In this document: positions 25,072 through 33,257 of the stretch, piece by piece
Layout: each line of letters opens with the position of its first letter
How positions within the stretch are numbered: position 1 is the stretch's first letter
Origin: CAWDZK01 sp963726615
GTDB lineage: Bacteria > Actinomycetota > Actinomycetes > JACCUZ01
Length of the DNA: 64,000 nucleotides
Direction: 5' to 3'
NCBI GenBank assembly: GCA_963726615.1
Contig: CAVSCX010000016.1
Coordinates: 62,001-126,000, forward strand
Notes under the pieces: model-generated
Database searches by the model: none
What the model was told of the DNA's origin: nothing
The model's input: only the letters and a program-made list of their open reading frames with translations
Program-made: the position numbers and the translations under genes

Positions 25072-25168
25072 CTCCAGCAGTACGGTGATTGCCTGGCGGG
25101 GTGTGCACACCTGCTGCAGCGACCACCTGCCTGCCATACGTGGTCGATGGCGAGTGGGGAGGGCGGTT
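25072..25168 (+). repeat. Dispersed repeat, copy A (97 bp)
   Basis: Aligns without gaps to 38861-38957 with 5 differences in 97 bases, and over its 3' part to the reverse complement of 37674-37770. It contains a 7-bp stem CGACCAC / GTGGTCG (25120-25126 and 25140-25146, 13-nt loop) and CAGCAG/CTGCTG arms, so it looks like a structured REP/MITE-like element. It lies between the anti-sigma gene and a methyltransferase gene. Confidence 0.85.
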
Positions 25169-25208
25169 GTCTGGTCGCCAGGCGGATCCGCCGCCAGGAC
25201 CGGGCCGG

Positions 25209-25856
25209 ATGAGGCTCCGGCCCGAGCGGTACCGCTGGTCCGGCCGCGTCTACGACGCCGTCTCCCTCGAGCGGCAGCTCTACCGGAACCCGCGCAGGGC
25301 CGGGATCGACCTGCTCCGGCTAGGGGCCGGTCACGCGGTGCTCGACCTGGGCTGCGGCACCGGGTTGAACTTCCCCCTCCTTGCCGAGCAGGTCGGCCCG
25401 GACGGGGTGATCATCGGCGTCGACGCCAGCGCCGGCATGCTGGCGAGGGCCGACCGCAGAGCCGGGAGAGCGGACTGGCCCCGCGTGAGCCTGATGCACC
25501 TGGACGCCGCCGACCTGGACCCTGCGCAGGTCCTCGCGCTGACCGACGGCAGATCGGTCGACGCCGTGCTCTCGACGTACGCGCTGTCGATCATCGAGCG
25601 GTGGCGGCGGGCCTGGTCTGCTGCCGTCGAGGCAGCCCGCCCCGGAGCCCGCGCCGCGGTGGTCGACCTCGGCCTGCCCACGGGAGCGGCGTCCGTCCTG
25701 TCTCCCCTGGCCCGGCTCGCCTGTCTCGCCGGCGGCTCGGACCCGCACCGCGACCCGGGCGGGAGGCTGCTGGCCGACGCCACCGAGCGGGACCACCAGG
25801 TGTTCCTCGGCGGCCACGTCCGCGTCGATGCGGGCACCCTGACCCGCCCCGGCTGA
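25209..25856 (+). CDS. Class I SAM-dependent methyltransferase
   Basis: Methyltransferase of 215 residues from an ATG at 25209. Motif I VLDLGCGTGLNFPLLAEQV, strand-2 Asp in IIGVDASAGMLARAD and DAVLSTYALSIIERWRRAW are typical of the Methyltransf_25/11 group that includes phospholipid and quinone methylases. The longer frame from 25089 runs through the dispersed repeat and is rejected. The C-terminus is short and may have been truncated relative to relatives of about 230-250 residues. Substrate unknown. Confidence 0.82.
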   Translation: MRLRPERYRWSGRVYDAVSLERQLYRNPRRAGIDLLRLGAGHAVLDLGCGTGLNFPLLAEQVGPDGVIIGVDASAGMLARADRRAGRADWPRVSLMHLDAADLDPAQVLALTDGRSVDAVLSTYALSIIERWRRAWSAAVEAARPGARAAVVDLGLPTGAASVLSPLARLACLAGGSDPHRDPGGRLLADATERDHQVFLGGHVRVDAGTLTRPG

Positions 25857-25895
25857 CCGGCACCCACCGCGGGCTCCCCGCCCGCAGGCTGGAGG

Positions 25896-26408
25896 TCAGG
25901 TACTGCTGAGGTCGTCGCAGGACTGCCGGTCGAACCGCTGCCGGGTCCAGAGCCGGGAGTTCCTGACCAGCACGTGCCCGTCGTCGAGAGCCGTGAGGTC
26001 GCTGCCGCGGAAGTCGACCTGGGTCACCTCGGCGTCCGCTCGGGAGGCGAGAGCGAGGACGATGTATCGACGATCGGGGGCGAAGGTGACCGCGCCGCCG
26101 GGCCTCCCGGCCGACCATCCGGCCGGCGGCCGGTCGACCGGGAGGCTGACCGTGCCGGCCTGAGGGTCGCGGGTCCGCCACGACGCCACCAGTGGGTTCG
26201 GCTGCTCCTGGGACAGTCCCGCCCGCGAGCCCACGACCTCGATCGTGTCCACGTCGTCAGTGCAGGCCCGCACCAGCACCACCGCGGTGCCGTCGGTGTC
26301 CACGGTCACGGCCGCCATCCCGACGATCTGCGCGGTGATCGCGTTGCCGCACCCGGCGAGCAGGGGCGCCAGCAGGAGCGGGAGGGCGAGGAGGTGGCGT
26401 CGGCTCAT
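25896..26408 (-). CDS. Hypothetical lipoprotein
   Basis: Exported protein of 170 residues with a clear lipobox (LLLAPLLAGC, Cys20). The mature part contains two cysteines (ACTDDVDT and RQSCDDLSS) that could form a disulfide, and beta-rich segments; I do not recognise a domain. It lies downstream of dnaB on the same strand, 64 bp away, but has no functional link I can see. Confidence 0.75.
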   Translation of the reverse strand: MSRRHLLALPLLLAPLLAGCGNAITAQIVGMAAVTVDTDGTAVVLVRACTDDVDTIEVVGSRAGLSQEQPNPLVASWRTRDPQAGTVSLPVDRPPAGWSAGRPGGAVTFAPDRRYIVLALASRADAEVTQVDFRGSDLTALDDGHVLVRNSRLWTRQRFDRQSCDDLSST

Positions 26409-26472
26409 GTGGTCCAGCCTGGCGGCTCACCCGGGAACCACGCCTGAGCCGGCGTACTCAGGCTCGGCGGGT

Positions 26473-28770
26473 CTAGCTCTGGGCCATGTCGACGAAGCGG
26501 GAGTAGTGACCCTGGAAGGCGACGGTGATCGTCGCCGTCGGGCCGTTGCGGTGCTTGGCGACGATGAAGTCGGCCTCGCCCGCGCGCGGTGACTCGCGCT
26601 CGTAGAGCTCCTCGCGGTGCAGCAGCACCACCATGTCCGCGTCCTGCTCGATCGAGTTGTGCACGGCGATGCCGTCGGCGACGAAGTTGTGCCCGTTGAG
26701 CACGGTGGCGTCGAACACCTCCTGCTCCCCGACGCGCGTGATCGAGTCGACGGAGTCCCACAAGACGTCGTTGGTGGCTGTGACCTCCAGGTCCTCCTCG
26801 GCAAGCACCGCGGTCACCGCGCCGAGAACCTCGGGTCGGGTCGCGAGGGCACCGGTGCCGGCGTCCGGAGCCGTCATCAGCCGCTCGACCCGCTGCCAGA
26901 CCGCCGCGCCCGGTGCGGCGCCCCGCTTGCGGGAGCGGGTCTCCGCCAGCACCCGGCGCAGCATCCGGGCGGCCGCCTCACCGGGGAAGCCGATCTCCTG
27001 CAGGAAGCGGCGCTGGTCGTCGACCTCGCCGATGCGCACGGTGAGCCCCTTGCTGACGACGGAGATCCCGAAACGCAGCAGCAACCGTGAGACGTCCCGG
27101 ACGTCCGCGTCCGTCTCGCACCGTAGCCACAGGGTGCCCGAGCCGTCGGGCTCGCTGTCGATGCCGCCGTGCTGGCGCCACAGACCCCACAGGGCGCTGG
27201 CGATGGTGGTCTTGGGTGACCGGAAGACGTGCCGGCTCAACGGGAAGCTCGCGGGGACCTGTGCCGCGTCCTCGACCGGACCCGTGGGCGCCGGCACGTG
27301 CCGGGGGACGGCGAGCCGGGTGCCCACCTCCACCTCGCCGAGCGGGCGCCACCCGTCGTAGGTGAGGAACGGATGGTTGGCGGTCGCCCGCACGACCTTG
27401 CCCGAGGCGAGGCGCAGCTCGAACACCTCGCGGCGCCCGGTCGAGAAGACGTGGGTCATCACGCGCGGCACGTAGCGGAGCGAGTCGTCGAGCGACCACA
27501 CCGGCACGTCGCGGGCGCCCTCGGCGAAGAGCTCGCCGATCGTCACCTCCGCGCCGGTGTCGGCACGCAGGACCCGCGTCGCCGCCGGCAGGCAGCCTGA
27601 CTCGCGCAGGTCGGACATCTGCGGCTTCTTGTCCGTGCGCTGCTCGGAGCCGCGGTTGAGCTGCGAGATCGCGATGACCGGCACCTCGAGCTCCTTGGCG
27701 AGAAGCTTGATGGCTCGGGAGAACTCCGAGACCTCCTGCTGGCGGCTCTCGACCCGCTTGCCGCTGGACATCAGCTGCAGGTAGTCGATGATCACCAGCT
27801 TGAGGTCGTTGCGCTGCTTGAGCCGCCGGCACTTGGCCCGGATCTCCATCATCGACATGTTCGGCGAGTCGTCGATGAACAGCGGGGCGTTGGACACCTC
27901 ACCCATCCGCCGGGCTAGCCGGGTCCAGTCGTCATCGGTCAGCCGGCCGGTGCGCATGTGGTGCAGCGGGACCCGCGCCTCGGCCGACAGGAGTCGCATG
28001 GTGATCTCGTTGCGGCTCATCTCCAGCGAGAAGATGCAGGTCGCCATGTTGTTCTTGATCGCGGCCGAGCGCGCCACGTCGAGTCCCAGGGTCGACTTGC
28101 CGACCGCCGGGCGGGCGGCGAGGACGATCATCTGGCCGGCGTGCAGGCCGTTGGTCAGCTCGTCGAAGTCGGCGAAGCCGGTCGGGACGCCGACCATCTC
28201 GCCGCCGCGGGAGCCGATGGCCTCGATCTCGTCGAGGGTGCCCTCCATGATCGCCGAGAGCGGGAGGTAGTCCTCCGAGGTGCGCCGGTCGGTGACGTTG
28301 TAGACCTCGACCTGGGCGGCGTCGACGATGTCGTCGGAGTCGCCGTCGCCGGCGTAGCCCATCTGCACGATCTTGGTGCCGGCCTCGATGAGACGCCGGA
28401 GGACGGCAGTCTCGCGGACGATCTTCGCGTAGTAGCCGGCGTTGGCCGCCGTGGGCACGGACTGCAGCAGGGTGTGCAGGTACGGCGCGCCGCCGACCCG
28501 GCCGAGCTCGCCGCGCTTCTGCAGCTCGGCCGACACCGTGACCGCGTCGGCGGGCTCGCCCCGGCCGTAGAGGTCCAGGACGGCCTCGTAGACCAGCTCG
28601 TGCGCCGGGCGGTAGAAGTCGTGGCCGCGGACCACCTCGACCACGTCGGCGATCGCGTCCTTGGACAGCAGCATGCCGCCGAGCACCGACTGCTCCGCGG
28701 CGAGGTCCTGCGGCGGCGTGCGGATCAGCTCGCCGGCCGTGGGCGCGCTGGGGAACTCCGCGATGCTCAC
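26473..28770 (-). CDS. dnaB: Replicative DNA helicase DnaB, interrupted by an intein
   Basis: Precursor of 765 residues, GTG start with GAGGAGG upstream. Extein of 452 residues: N-terminal domain PPQDLAAEQSVLGGMLLS, Walker A AARPAVGKSTL (about 219-227), LVIIDYLQLM and the DnaB motif AISQLNRGSEQR. After residue 392 (SDLRESG) an intein of 313 residues is inserted, and the extein resumes with SIEQDADMVVLLHRE for 60 residues. Removal restores the conserved RESGSIEQDAD loop, so splicing is required for a working helicase that unwinds DNA at the fork. Divergent from the MATE gene, as in Streptomyces. Confidence 0.96.
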   Translation of the reverse strand: MSIAEFPSAPTAGELIRTPPQDLAAEQSVLGGMLLSKDAIADVVEVVRGHDFYRPAHELVYEAVLDLYGRGEPADAVTVSAELQKRGELGRVGGAPYLHTLLQSVPTAANAGYYAKIVRETAVLRRLIEAGTKIVQMGYAGDGDSDDIVDAAQVEVYNVTDRRTSEDYLPLSAIMEGTLDEIEAIGSRGGEMVGVPTGFADFDELTNGLHAGQMIVLAARPAVGKSTLGLDVARSAAIKNNMATCIFSLEMSRNEITMRLLSAEARVPLHHMRTGRLTDDDWTRLARRMGEVSNAPLFIDDSPNMSMMEIRAKCRRLKQRNDLKLVIIDYLQLMSSGKRVESRQQEVSEFSRAIKLLAKELEVPVIAISQLNRGSEQRTDKKPQMSDLRESGCLPAATRVLRADTGAEVTIGELFAEGARDVPVWSLDDSLRYVPRVMTHVFSTGRREVFELRLASGKVVRATANHPFLTYDGWRPLGEVEVGTRLAVPRHVPAPTGPVEDAAQVPASFPLSRHVFRSPKTTIASALWGLWRQHGGIDSEPDGSGTLWLRCETDADVRDVSRLLLRFGISVVSKGLTVRIGEVDDQRRFLQEIGFPGEAAARMLRRVLAETRSRKRGAAPGAAVWQRVERLMTAPDAGTGALATRPEVLGAVTAVLAEEDLEVTATNDVLWDSVDSITRVGEQEVFDATVLNGHNFVADGIAVHNSIEQDADMVVLLHREELYERESPRAGEADFIVAKHRNGPTATITVAFQGHYSRFVDMAQS
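26656..27594 (-). other. DnaB intein (in-frame, 313 residues)
   Basis: Begins with Cys (CLPAATRVLRADTGAE, block A), has block B with T-x2-H (VRATANHPFLTYDGW), and ends with the C-terminal splice blocks FDATVLNGHNFVADG and VHN, followed by Ser of the extein. Position SDLRESG/SIEQD is the same as the DnaB intein of Synechocystis. Between blocks B and F, the residues resemble a worn LAGLIDADG endonuclease (IASALWGLWRQHGGIDSE, then DQRRFLQEIGFPGE) without a clear pair of catalytic acidic motifs, so homing activity is probably lost while splicing residues are intact. Confidence 0.9.
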
Positions 28771-28892
28771 GCCCTCACCCCTCCTCGCACCCGACGACGT
28801 GCCTGCGCCCCATCCACCCAGGGACCCTGGACACAACCTCTCGCAGGACGCGGTGACGCTATGGCCCATCCGGGCAGCCGACGAATCGAGCC

Positions 28893-29041
28893 TGTGGACC
28901 ACCTGTGGACGAGGGCGACCGGAGGTGGGGACCGCGGGCGCGGGACCGTGCGCGTCCTGTGGACGGGCGTGTGGACGACGCGCCCGGGCGGGGCGCCCGC
29001 GCGCCCCCGGGGTGCAGTGTTGCCGTCCACCGCCTGTGGAC
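28893..29041. promoter_or_regulatory. Cluster of DnaA-box-like TGTGGAC sites between dnaB and MATE gene
   Basis: Five TGTGGAC heptamers on one strand (28893, 28904, 28958, 28970 and 29035, each 7 nt) plus an inverse GTCCAC at 29025 occur within 149 bp of the 298-bp intergenic region. Reverse complements such as TCGTCCACA and CCGTCCACA fit the relaxed DnaA-box used in high-GC actinomycetes (preferred TTGTCCACA). The rest of the gap shows no gene. Confidence 0.5.
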
Positions 29042-29068
29042 CGCAGAAAGTTTCGCGCGCTGTCTACG

Positions 29069-30445
29069 ATGCGGACGGTGCGACCGACATCCGGACGGCC
29101 GGTCGGCGGCCGGGCCATCCGGTCGGCGCGGCGGGCACACGACGGCGAGATCCTGCGGCTCGCCGTGCCCGCGTTCGGTGCGCTTGTCGCCGAGCCGTTG
29201 TTCCTGCTCGCCGACTCGGCCATCGTCGGCCACCTGGGTACCCCCCAGCTCGCCGGCCTGGGGGTGTCCGGCGCGCTGCTCGCCACCGCCGTCTCCGTGT
29301 GCGTCTTCCTGGCCTACGGCACCACCGCGTCCGTGGCGCGGCGGGTCGGCGCGGGTGACCTGCGGGCAGCCATCGCCCAGGGCGTCGACGGCATCTGGCT
29401 GGCGGTCGGCCTCGGCACGGTGCTCGCCGTGGTCCTCGCCGGCGTCGGCAGCCCGCTGGTCGACGCCTTCGGTACCTCGGCCCGCGCCACGCCGTACGCG
29501 CTGACCTATCTGCACGTGTCGCTGGTCGGGCTGCCCGCCATGCTCGTGGTGCTGGCCGCCACCGGCGTCCTGCGCGGCCTGCAGGACACCCGGACCCCGC
29601 TTGTGGTCGCGGCTGTCGGAGCGGCGGCCAACGTCGTGCTCAACGTGGTGCTCGTGTACGGCGCCGGGCTCGGCATCGCCGGGTCGGCCCTGGGCACGGT
29701 GCTGGCCCAGGCCGGGATGGCGGCGGCGTTCCTCGTCGTGGTGGTGCGCGGCGCCCGGCGCGAGGGCGCCTCGCTGCGGCCGGACCTGCCGGGGATCCGG
29801 GCGGCCGGTCGCGCCGGGGTGCCGCTCGTCGTGCGGACGGTGACCCTGCGAGCGGCGCTGCTGCTCATGACCTACGTCGCCACCGCCACCGGCACGGTGG
29901 CGATCGCCGCCCACCAGGTGGCCTTCACCATCTGGTTGTTCCTGTCCCTGATGCTCGACGCCGTGGCCATCGCCGGGCAGGCCATCGTCGGCCGCTACCT
30001 CGGTGCCTCCGACGTCCCGGGCACCCGGGGCGCAACCCGGCGGATGGTCGAGTGGGGCGTGCTGTCCGGCGTGCTCCTGGGCGTCGCGCTGCTCGCACTG
30101 CGGGCGGCGTTCGTCCCGCTGTTCACCGACGACCCGGCGGTGCGGTCGCTGCTGGCCGACGTGCTGGTGGTGGCCGCCGTGTTCCAGCCGGTGGCCGGTG
30201 TCGTGTTCGCGCTGGACGGCATCCTGATCGGAGCGGGTGACGGCCGGTACCTCGCCGTCGCCGGGGTGCTGACGCTGCTCGCGTTCATCCCGCTCGCCCT
30301 GCTCGTGCTCGCCGCGGACGCCGGACTGGTCGCGCTGTGGTGGGCGTTCAACGGCTTCCTGCTTGCCCGGCTGCTCACCCTGGTGCCGCGCTGGCAGGGG
30401 GAGCGATGGCTGGTCACCGGGGCGGCGCTGCCCCGGCGCCGTTGA
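29069..30445 (+). CDS. MATE-family efflux transporter
   Basis: Membrane protein of 458 residues with about twelve hydrophobic segments in two MatE halves. Opening LRLAVPAFGALVAEPLFLLADSAIVGHLG is the family signature, repeated in the second half by VAIAAHQVAFTIWLFLSLMLDAVAIAGQA. It exports cationic compounds or metabolites using an ion gradient. The ATG at 29069 is chosen because the frame further upstream crosses the DnaA-box-like region. Its place beside dnaB is conserved in Streptomyces (the MATE gene next to dnaB). Confidence 0.9.
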   Translation: MRTVRPTSGRPVGGRAIRSARRAHDGEILRLAVPAFGALVAEPLFLLADSAIVGHLGTPQLAGLGVSGALLATAVSVCVFLAYGTTASVARRVGAGDLRAAIAQGVDGIWLAVGLGTVLAVVLAGVGSPLVDAFGTSARATPYALTYLHVSLVGLPAMLVVLAATGVLRGLQDTRTPLVVAAVGAAANVVLNVVLVYGAGLGIAGSALGTVLAQAGMAAAFLVVVVRGARREGASLRPDLPGIRAAGRAGVPLVVRTVTLRAALLLMTYVATATGTVAIAAHQVAFTIWLFLSLMLDAVAIAGQAIVGRYLGASDVPGTRGATRRMVEWGVLSGVLLGVALLALRAAFVPLFTDDPAVRSLLADVLVVAAVFQPVAGVVFALDGILIGAGDGRYLAVAGVLTLLAFIPLALLVLAADAGLVALWWAFNGFLLARLLTLVPRWQGERWLVTGAALPRRR

Positions 30446-30666
30446 GACCTCGGTGGCGGGACGACAGGCTCACCGCTGACGACGTCCCTGCCGGACCCAG
30501 AGCGCGCAGCCCTGCGTCGACCGTGTGTGCGCGCGCAGCCCGCCGGCCCGCGACGCGACACGGGACCGTGATGACTGCCGTGGCGAGCAGCGGGCCTCTG
30601 CCCGGCTGCACCGGATGTGTCGCGAGGCCGGCGACGACCAGCCGGTGACCGGCACGTTCGCCGGGG

Positions 30667-31224
30667 TCAGGCGCCGGTGACCCCGTCGATGCGCTCGCGC
30701 AGCATGTCGCCGTGGCCGAGGTGGCGCGCATACTCCTCGATCATGTGCAGGTACACCCACCGCAGGTCGTAGGTCAGCGTGTCGCCGGCCCGCGTGACCG
30801 AGGTGAAGGTCTCGTCCAGGTCGTGCCGGGAGGCCTCGGCCCGCGCCGCTTCGACGGACTCCTGGTAGGTGCCGAACGCCTCCTCGGCCCCGTCGGCCAC
30901 GGCGTCGTCGATGTCGGCCTCGTTGTTCGCCGCGGTCTTGAAGTACGGCGGGACGTCGGCGCCGCCGACGCGGCGGACGAACCAGATGCGCTCGACGTCG
31001 GCCAGGTGCCGCACGAGTCCGAGCAAGGACAGCGACGACGGCCGCACCGACCGCAGCGCCAGCTGCTGGGCGGGGAGACCGGCGCAGCGCCACAACAGCG
31101 TCTCCCGGTAGGAGTCGAGCATGTTCTCGAGAGCCGCGCGCTCGGGCGCGACCATGGGGAAGTCGGTGCGCTCGACCGCAGGCGCGGTCCAGGCGTCGGC
31201 GGCGGGGACGGGGTTCGCAGGCAC
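30667..31224 (-). CDS. DinB/DUF664-family protein
   Basis: Protein of about 185 residues with the four-helix DinB_2/DUF664 fold: RAALENMLDSYRETLLWRCAGLP, LSLLGLVRHLADVERIWFVRR with the metal-site His, and the closing YDLRWVYLHMIEEYARHLGHGDMLRERIDG with the second and third His. These are metal-binding proteins, some of which act as thiol-dependent transferases (the mycothiol or bacillithiol S-transferase group). The start may be GTG 31224 or ATG 31155. It is separated from rplI by a strong terminator and is therefore a separate unit. Confidence 0.85.
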   Translation of the reverse strand: MPANPVPAADAWTAPAVERTDFPMVAPERAALENMLDSYRETLLWRCAGLPAQQLALRSVRPSSLSLLGLVRHLADVERIWFVRRVGGADVPPYFKTAANNEADIDDAVADGAEEAFGTYQESVEAARAEASRHDLDETFTSVTRAGDTLTYDLRWVYLHMIEEYARHLGHGDMLRERIDGVTGA

Positions 31225-31270
31225 GGGCGAGAACCCTACCGAGTCGCCGTCGCGGGGTCGGGCGCCGGAG

Positions 31271-31318
31271 GGACGCGAGAGCCCCCGCGCCCAGGGGCAG
31301 CGGGGGCTCTCGGCGTCC
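31271..31318 (-). terminator. Strong terminator of the rpsF-ssb-rpsR-rplI operon
   Basis: A 13-bp perfect GC-rich stem (31276-31288 with 31300-31312, 11-nt loop) extended by five more pairs beyond a single-base bulge (31271-31275 with 31314-31318). It begins 21 bp after the rplI stop on the minus strand. Confidence 0.85.
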
Positions 31319-31339
31319 GTACGCCGACCGGTCGGTGGC

Positions 31340-31789
31340 TCAGGCCGCGGCCACGACCTGCACGGTGAGGGTCGCGACCACGTCGGGGTGCAGCCGGACG
31401 GTGACCTGGTGGTCGCCGACGGTCTTGATGGGCTGACCGATCTCGATCCGCCGCTTGTCGACCGCCGGACCGCCCGCCTTGGCGACGGCATCGACGATGT
31501 CCGAACCGGTGACGGCGCCGAACAGCCGGCCGCCGGTGCCGGCGCGGACCGGCAGCGTGAGCGAGAGGCGCTCGAGCTCGGTCTTCAGCTCGCCCGCGTG
31601 GCCCATGTCGCGCACCTCGCGCACCTCACGGCCGCGCTTGATGGAGCTGACCTGCTTCTCGCCGCCGCGGGTCCAACGCATCGCGGCGCCGCGTGGCACG
31701 AGGTAGTTGCGGCCGTAGCCGTCCTTGACCTCGACGACGTCGCCGGGACCGCCGAGGCCGGCGACCTCCTGGGTGAGGATGAGCTTCAT
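31340..31789 (-). CDS. rplI: 50S ribosomal protein L9
   Basis: Protein of 149 residues, the usual L9 length. It starts MKLILTQEVAGLGGPGDVVEVKDGYGRNYLVPRG, the universal L9 N-terminal domain that binds 23S rRNA, followed by the long connecting helix and the C-terminal domain (GRLFGAVTGSDIVDAV). Last gene of the S6-SSB-S18-L9 operon, 14 bp after rpsR, and followed by a strong terminator. Confidence 0.98.
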   Translation of the reverse strand: MKLILTQEVAGLGGPGDVVEVKDGYGRNYLVPRGAAMRWTRGGEKQVSSIKRGREVREVRDMGHAGELKTELERLSLTLPVRAGTGGRLFGAVTGSDIVDAVAKAGGPAVDKRRIEIGQPIKTVGDHQVTVRLHPDVVATLTVQVVAAA

Positions 31790-31803
31790 GTCGGACGCCC
31801 CCC

Positions 31804-32040
31804 TCAGCGAGCGGTGCTCGTGTAGGGCAGCAGTGCCATCTCGCGGCTGTTCTTCACGGCCGTGGCGACGTCGCGCTGGTGCTGGGTGCAGTTGCCGGTC
31901 ACGCGGCGGGCCCGGATCTTGCCGCGGTCGGAGATGAACTTCCGCAGCAGGCCGGTGTCCTTGTAGTCCACGTAGGAGACCTTCTCCTTGCAGAACTGGC
32001 AGACCTTCTTCTTGATCTTGCGGGGCGGTGGCTTGGCCAT
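31804..32040 (-). CDS. rpsR: 30S ribosomal protein S18, zinc-binding (C+) form
   Basis: Protein of 78 residues with the S18 core (IDYKDTGLLRKFISDRGKI-type sequence seen as VDYKDTGLLRKFISDRG). CQFC near the N-terminus and NCTQHQ later supply cysteines for a zinc site, which marks the C+ paralogue; actinobacteria often carry a zinc-free C- copy elsewhere for use in zinc starvation. Lies between ssb and rplI. Confidence 0.97.
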   Translation of the reverse strand: MAKPPPRKIKKKVCQFCKEKVSYVDYKDTGLLRKFISDRGKIRARRVTGNCTQHQRDVATAVKNSREMALLPYTSTAR

Positions 32041-32143
32041 CGTGGTGCTCCAGACTTCGGATGCCCGGCTCGTGCCGGGATGGTCAATCGGTCAGGTGGA
32101 CAGGTGCTTCCGGAGGCGCCCGTTGGACGCCCACGGGAGGTGC

Positions 32144-32665
32144 TCAGAACGGCGGCTCGTCGGAGGCGCCGGGGGCGTTCCAGCCGCCACCGCCACCGCC
32201 GCTGCCCGCCGGGGCAGGCGCCGGAGCGGCCGCGGCCCAGGGGTCGTTGTCGACGGCGGCGCCGCCGCCACCCCCGAACCCGCCGCCGCCCGCGCCGCGC
32301 TGGGTCTTGTTGACCTTCGCGGTGGCGCTGCGCAGGCTGGGACCGACCTCGTCGACCTCGACCTCGTAGACGGTGCGCTTCTCGCCCTCCTTGGTCTCGT
32401 AGGACCGCTGCTTGAGCCGGCCCTGGACGATCACGCGCATGCCGCGCTGGAGGGACTCGGCGACGTTCTCGGCGGCCTGGCGCCAGACGTTGCAGGAGAG
32501 GAAGAGGCTCTCGCCGTCCTTCCACTCGTTGGTCTGCTTGTCCAGGAACCGCGGCGTCGAGGCGATGCGGAACTTCGCCACGGCCGCGCCACTGGGCGTG
32601 AAGCGCAGCTCGGGGTCGTCGACGAGGTTGCCGACGAGGGTGATGACGGTGTCGCCTGCGGCCAT
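32144..32665 (-). CDS. ssb: Single-stranded DNA-binding protein
   Basis: SSB of 173 residues: OB-fold (TVITLVGNLVDDPELRFTPSG, FLSCNVWRQAAENVAESL, RVIVQGRLKQRSYET), then a glycine-rich flexible linker and the acidic interaction tip ending DEPPF, which recruits repair and replication partners. ATG at 32665 has GAGGGAG upstream. It lies between rpsF and rpsR as in nearly all bacteria and acts with DnaB at replication forks. Confidence 0.97.
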   Translation of the reverse strand: MAAGDTVITLVGNLVDDPELRFTPSGAAVAKFRIASTPRFLDKQTNEWKDGESLFLSCNVWRQAAENVAESLQRGMRVIVQGRLKQRSYETKEGEKRTVYEVEVDEVGPSLRSATAKVNKTQRGAGGGGFGGGGGAAVDNDPWAAAAPAPAPAGSGGGGGGWNAPGASDEPPF

Positions 32666-32717
32666 GAAAAAGCTCCCTCGGATCGGTGCGGTGGCTGGCC
32701 TTGCGCGCTGACCGACG

Positions 32718-33008
32718 TCAGCGCTGGTCGGGACGGATGACCTTGGTGCGCAGCACGGCCTCGTTGAGGTTGAGCTGGCGGTCGAGCTCCTTGACGGTCG
32801 CGGGCTCCGCCTGGAGGTCGACGACGGCGTAGATGCCCTCGGCCTTCTTGGTGATCTCGTAGGACATCCGGCGACGTCCCCAGATGTCGATCTTCTCGAC
32901 GTTGCCACCGTCCTTGGTCACGACGGTCAGGAACTGGTCGAGCGCGGGAGCGACGGTGCGCTCCTCGATGTCGGGGTCGAGGATGACCATGAGCTCGTAG
33001 TGACGCAT
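32718..33008 (-). CDS. rpsF: 30S ribosomal protein S6
   Basis: Protein of 96 residues, the usual length, beginning MRHYELMVILDPDIEERTV and containing VEKIDIWGRRRMSYEITKKAEGIY, both hallmarks of S6, which pairs with S18 on the 30S platform. First gene of the operon; the 249-bp region to the divergent TIM-barrel gene at 33258 should hold the operon promoter, but I see no clear -35/-10 pair. Confidence 0.98.
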   Translation of the reverse strand: MRHYELMVILDPDIEERTVAPALDQFLTVVTKDGGNVEKIDIWGRRRMSYEITKKAEGIYAVVDLQAEPATVKELDRQLNLNEAVLRTKVIRPDQR

Positions 33009-33257
33009 GCGGACAACCCACCTCCTCTGGACTCGGCGGCCACGGTCTCTCCGTGGCAGGAGGGCTACCGCTCCCAGGCGCATCAGGTGCGAGGCGACTC
33101 GGAGCAGTGCGTGCGTCCGACGCCTCGTCCGGGACCGTCCGGGGACGGGCCGGGCCCACCATCGGGCGGCGCCAGGTGCGCAAGGCTACCCGGCACCGGC
33201 GCACGGCGGGAAATCCGTCCACAGGGGCGGTCGGTGCCCGGTCGTAGGGTCGGGTGC

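Noticed and set aside
28771..29068. Chromosomal origin (oriC)
   Set aside because: Although it has DnaA-box-like sites, there is no AT-rich unwinding stretch and dnaA/dnaN are not adjacent; more likely a regulatory or titration cluster.
30446..30666. Small gene between the MATE and DinB genes
   Set aside because: Frames here are Arg/Ala/Pro-rich, lack ribosome-binding sites and overlap each other; nothing supportable seen.
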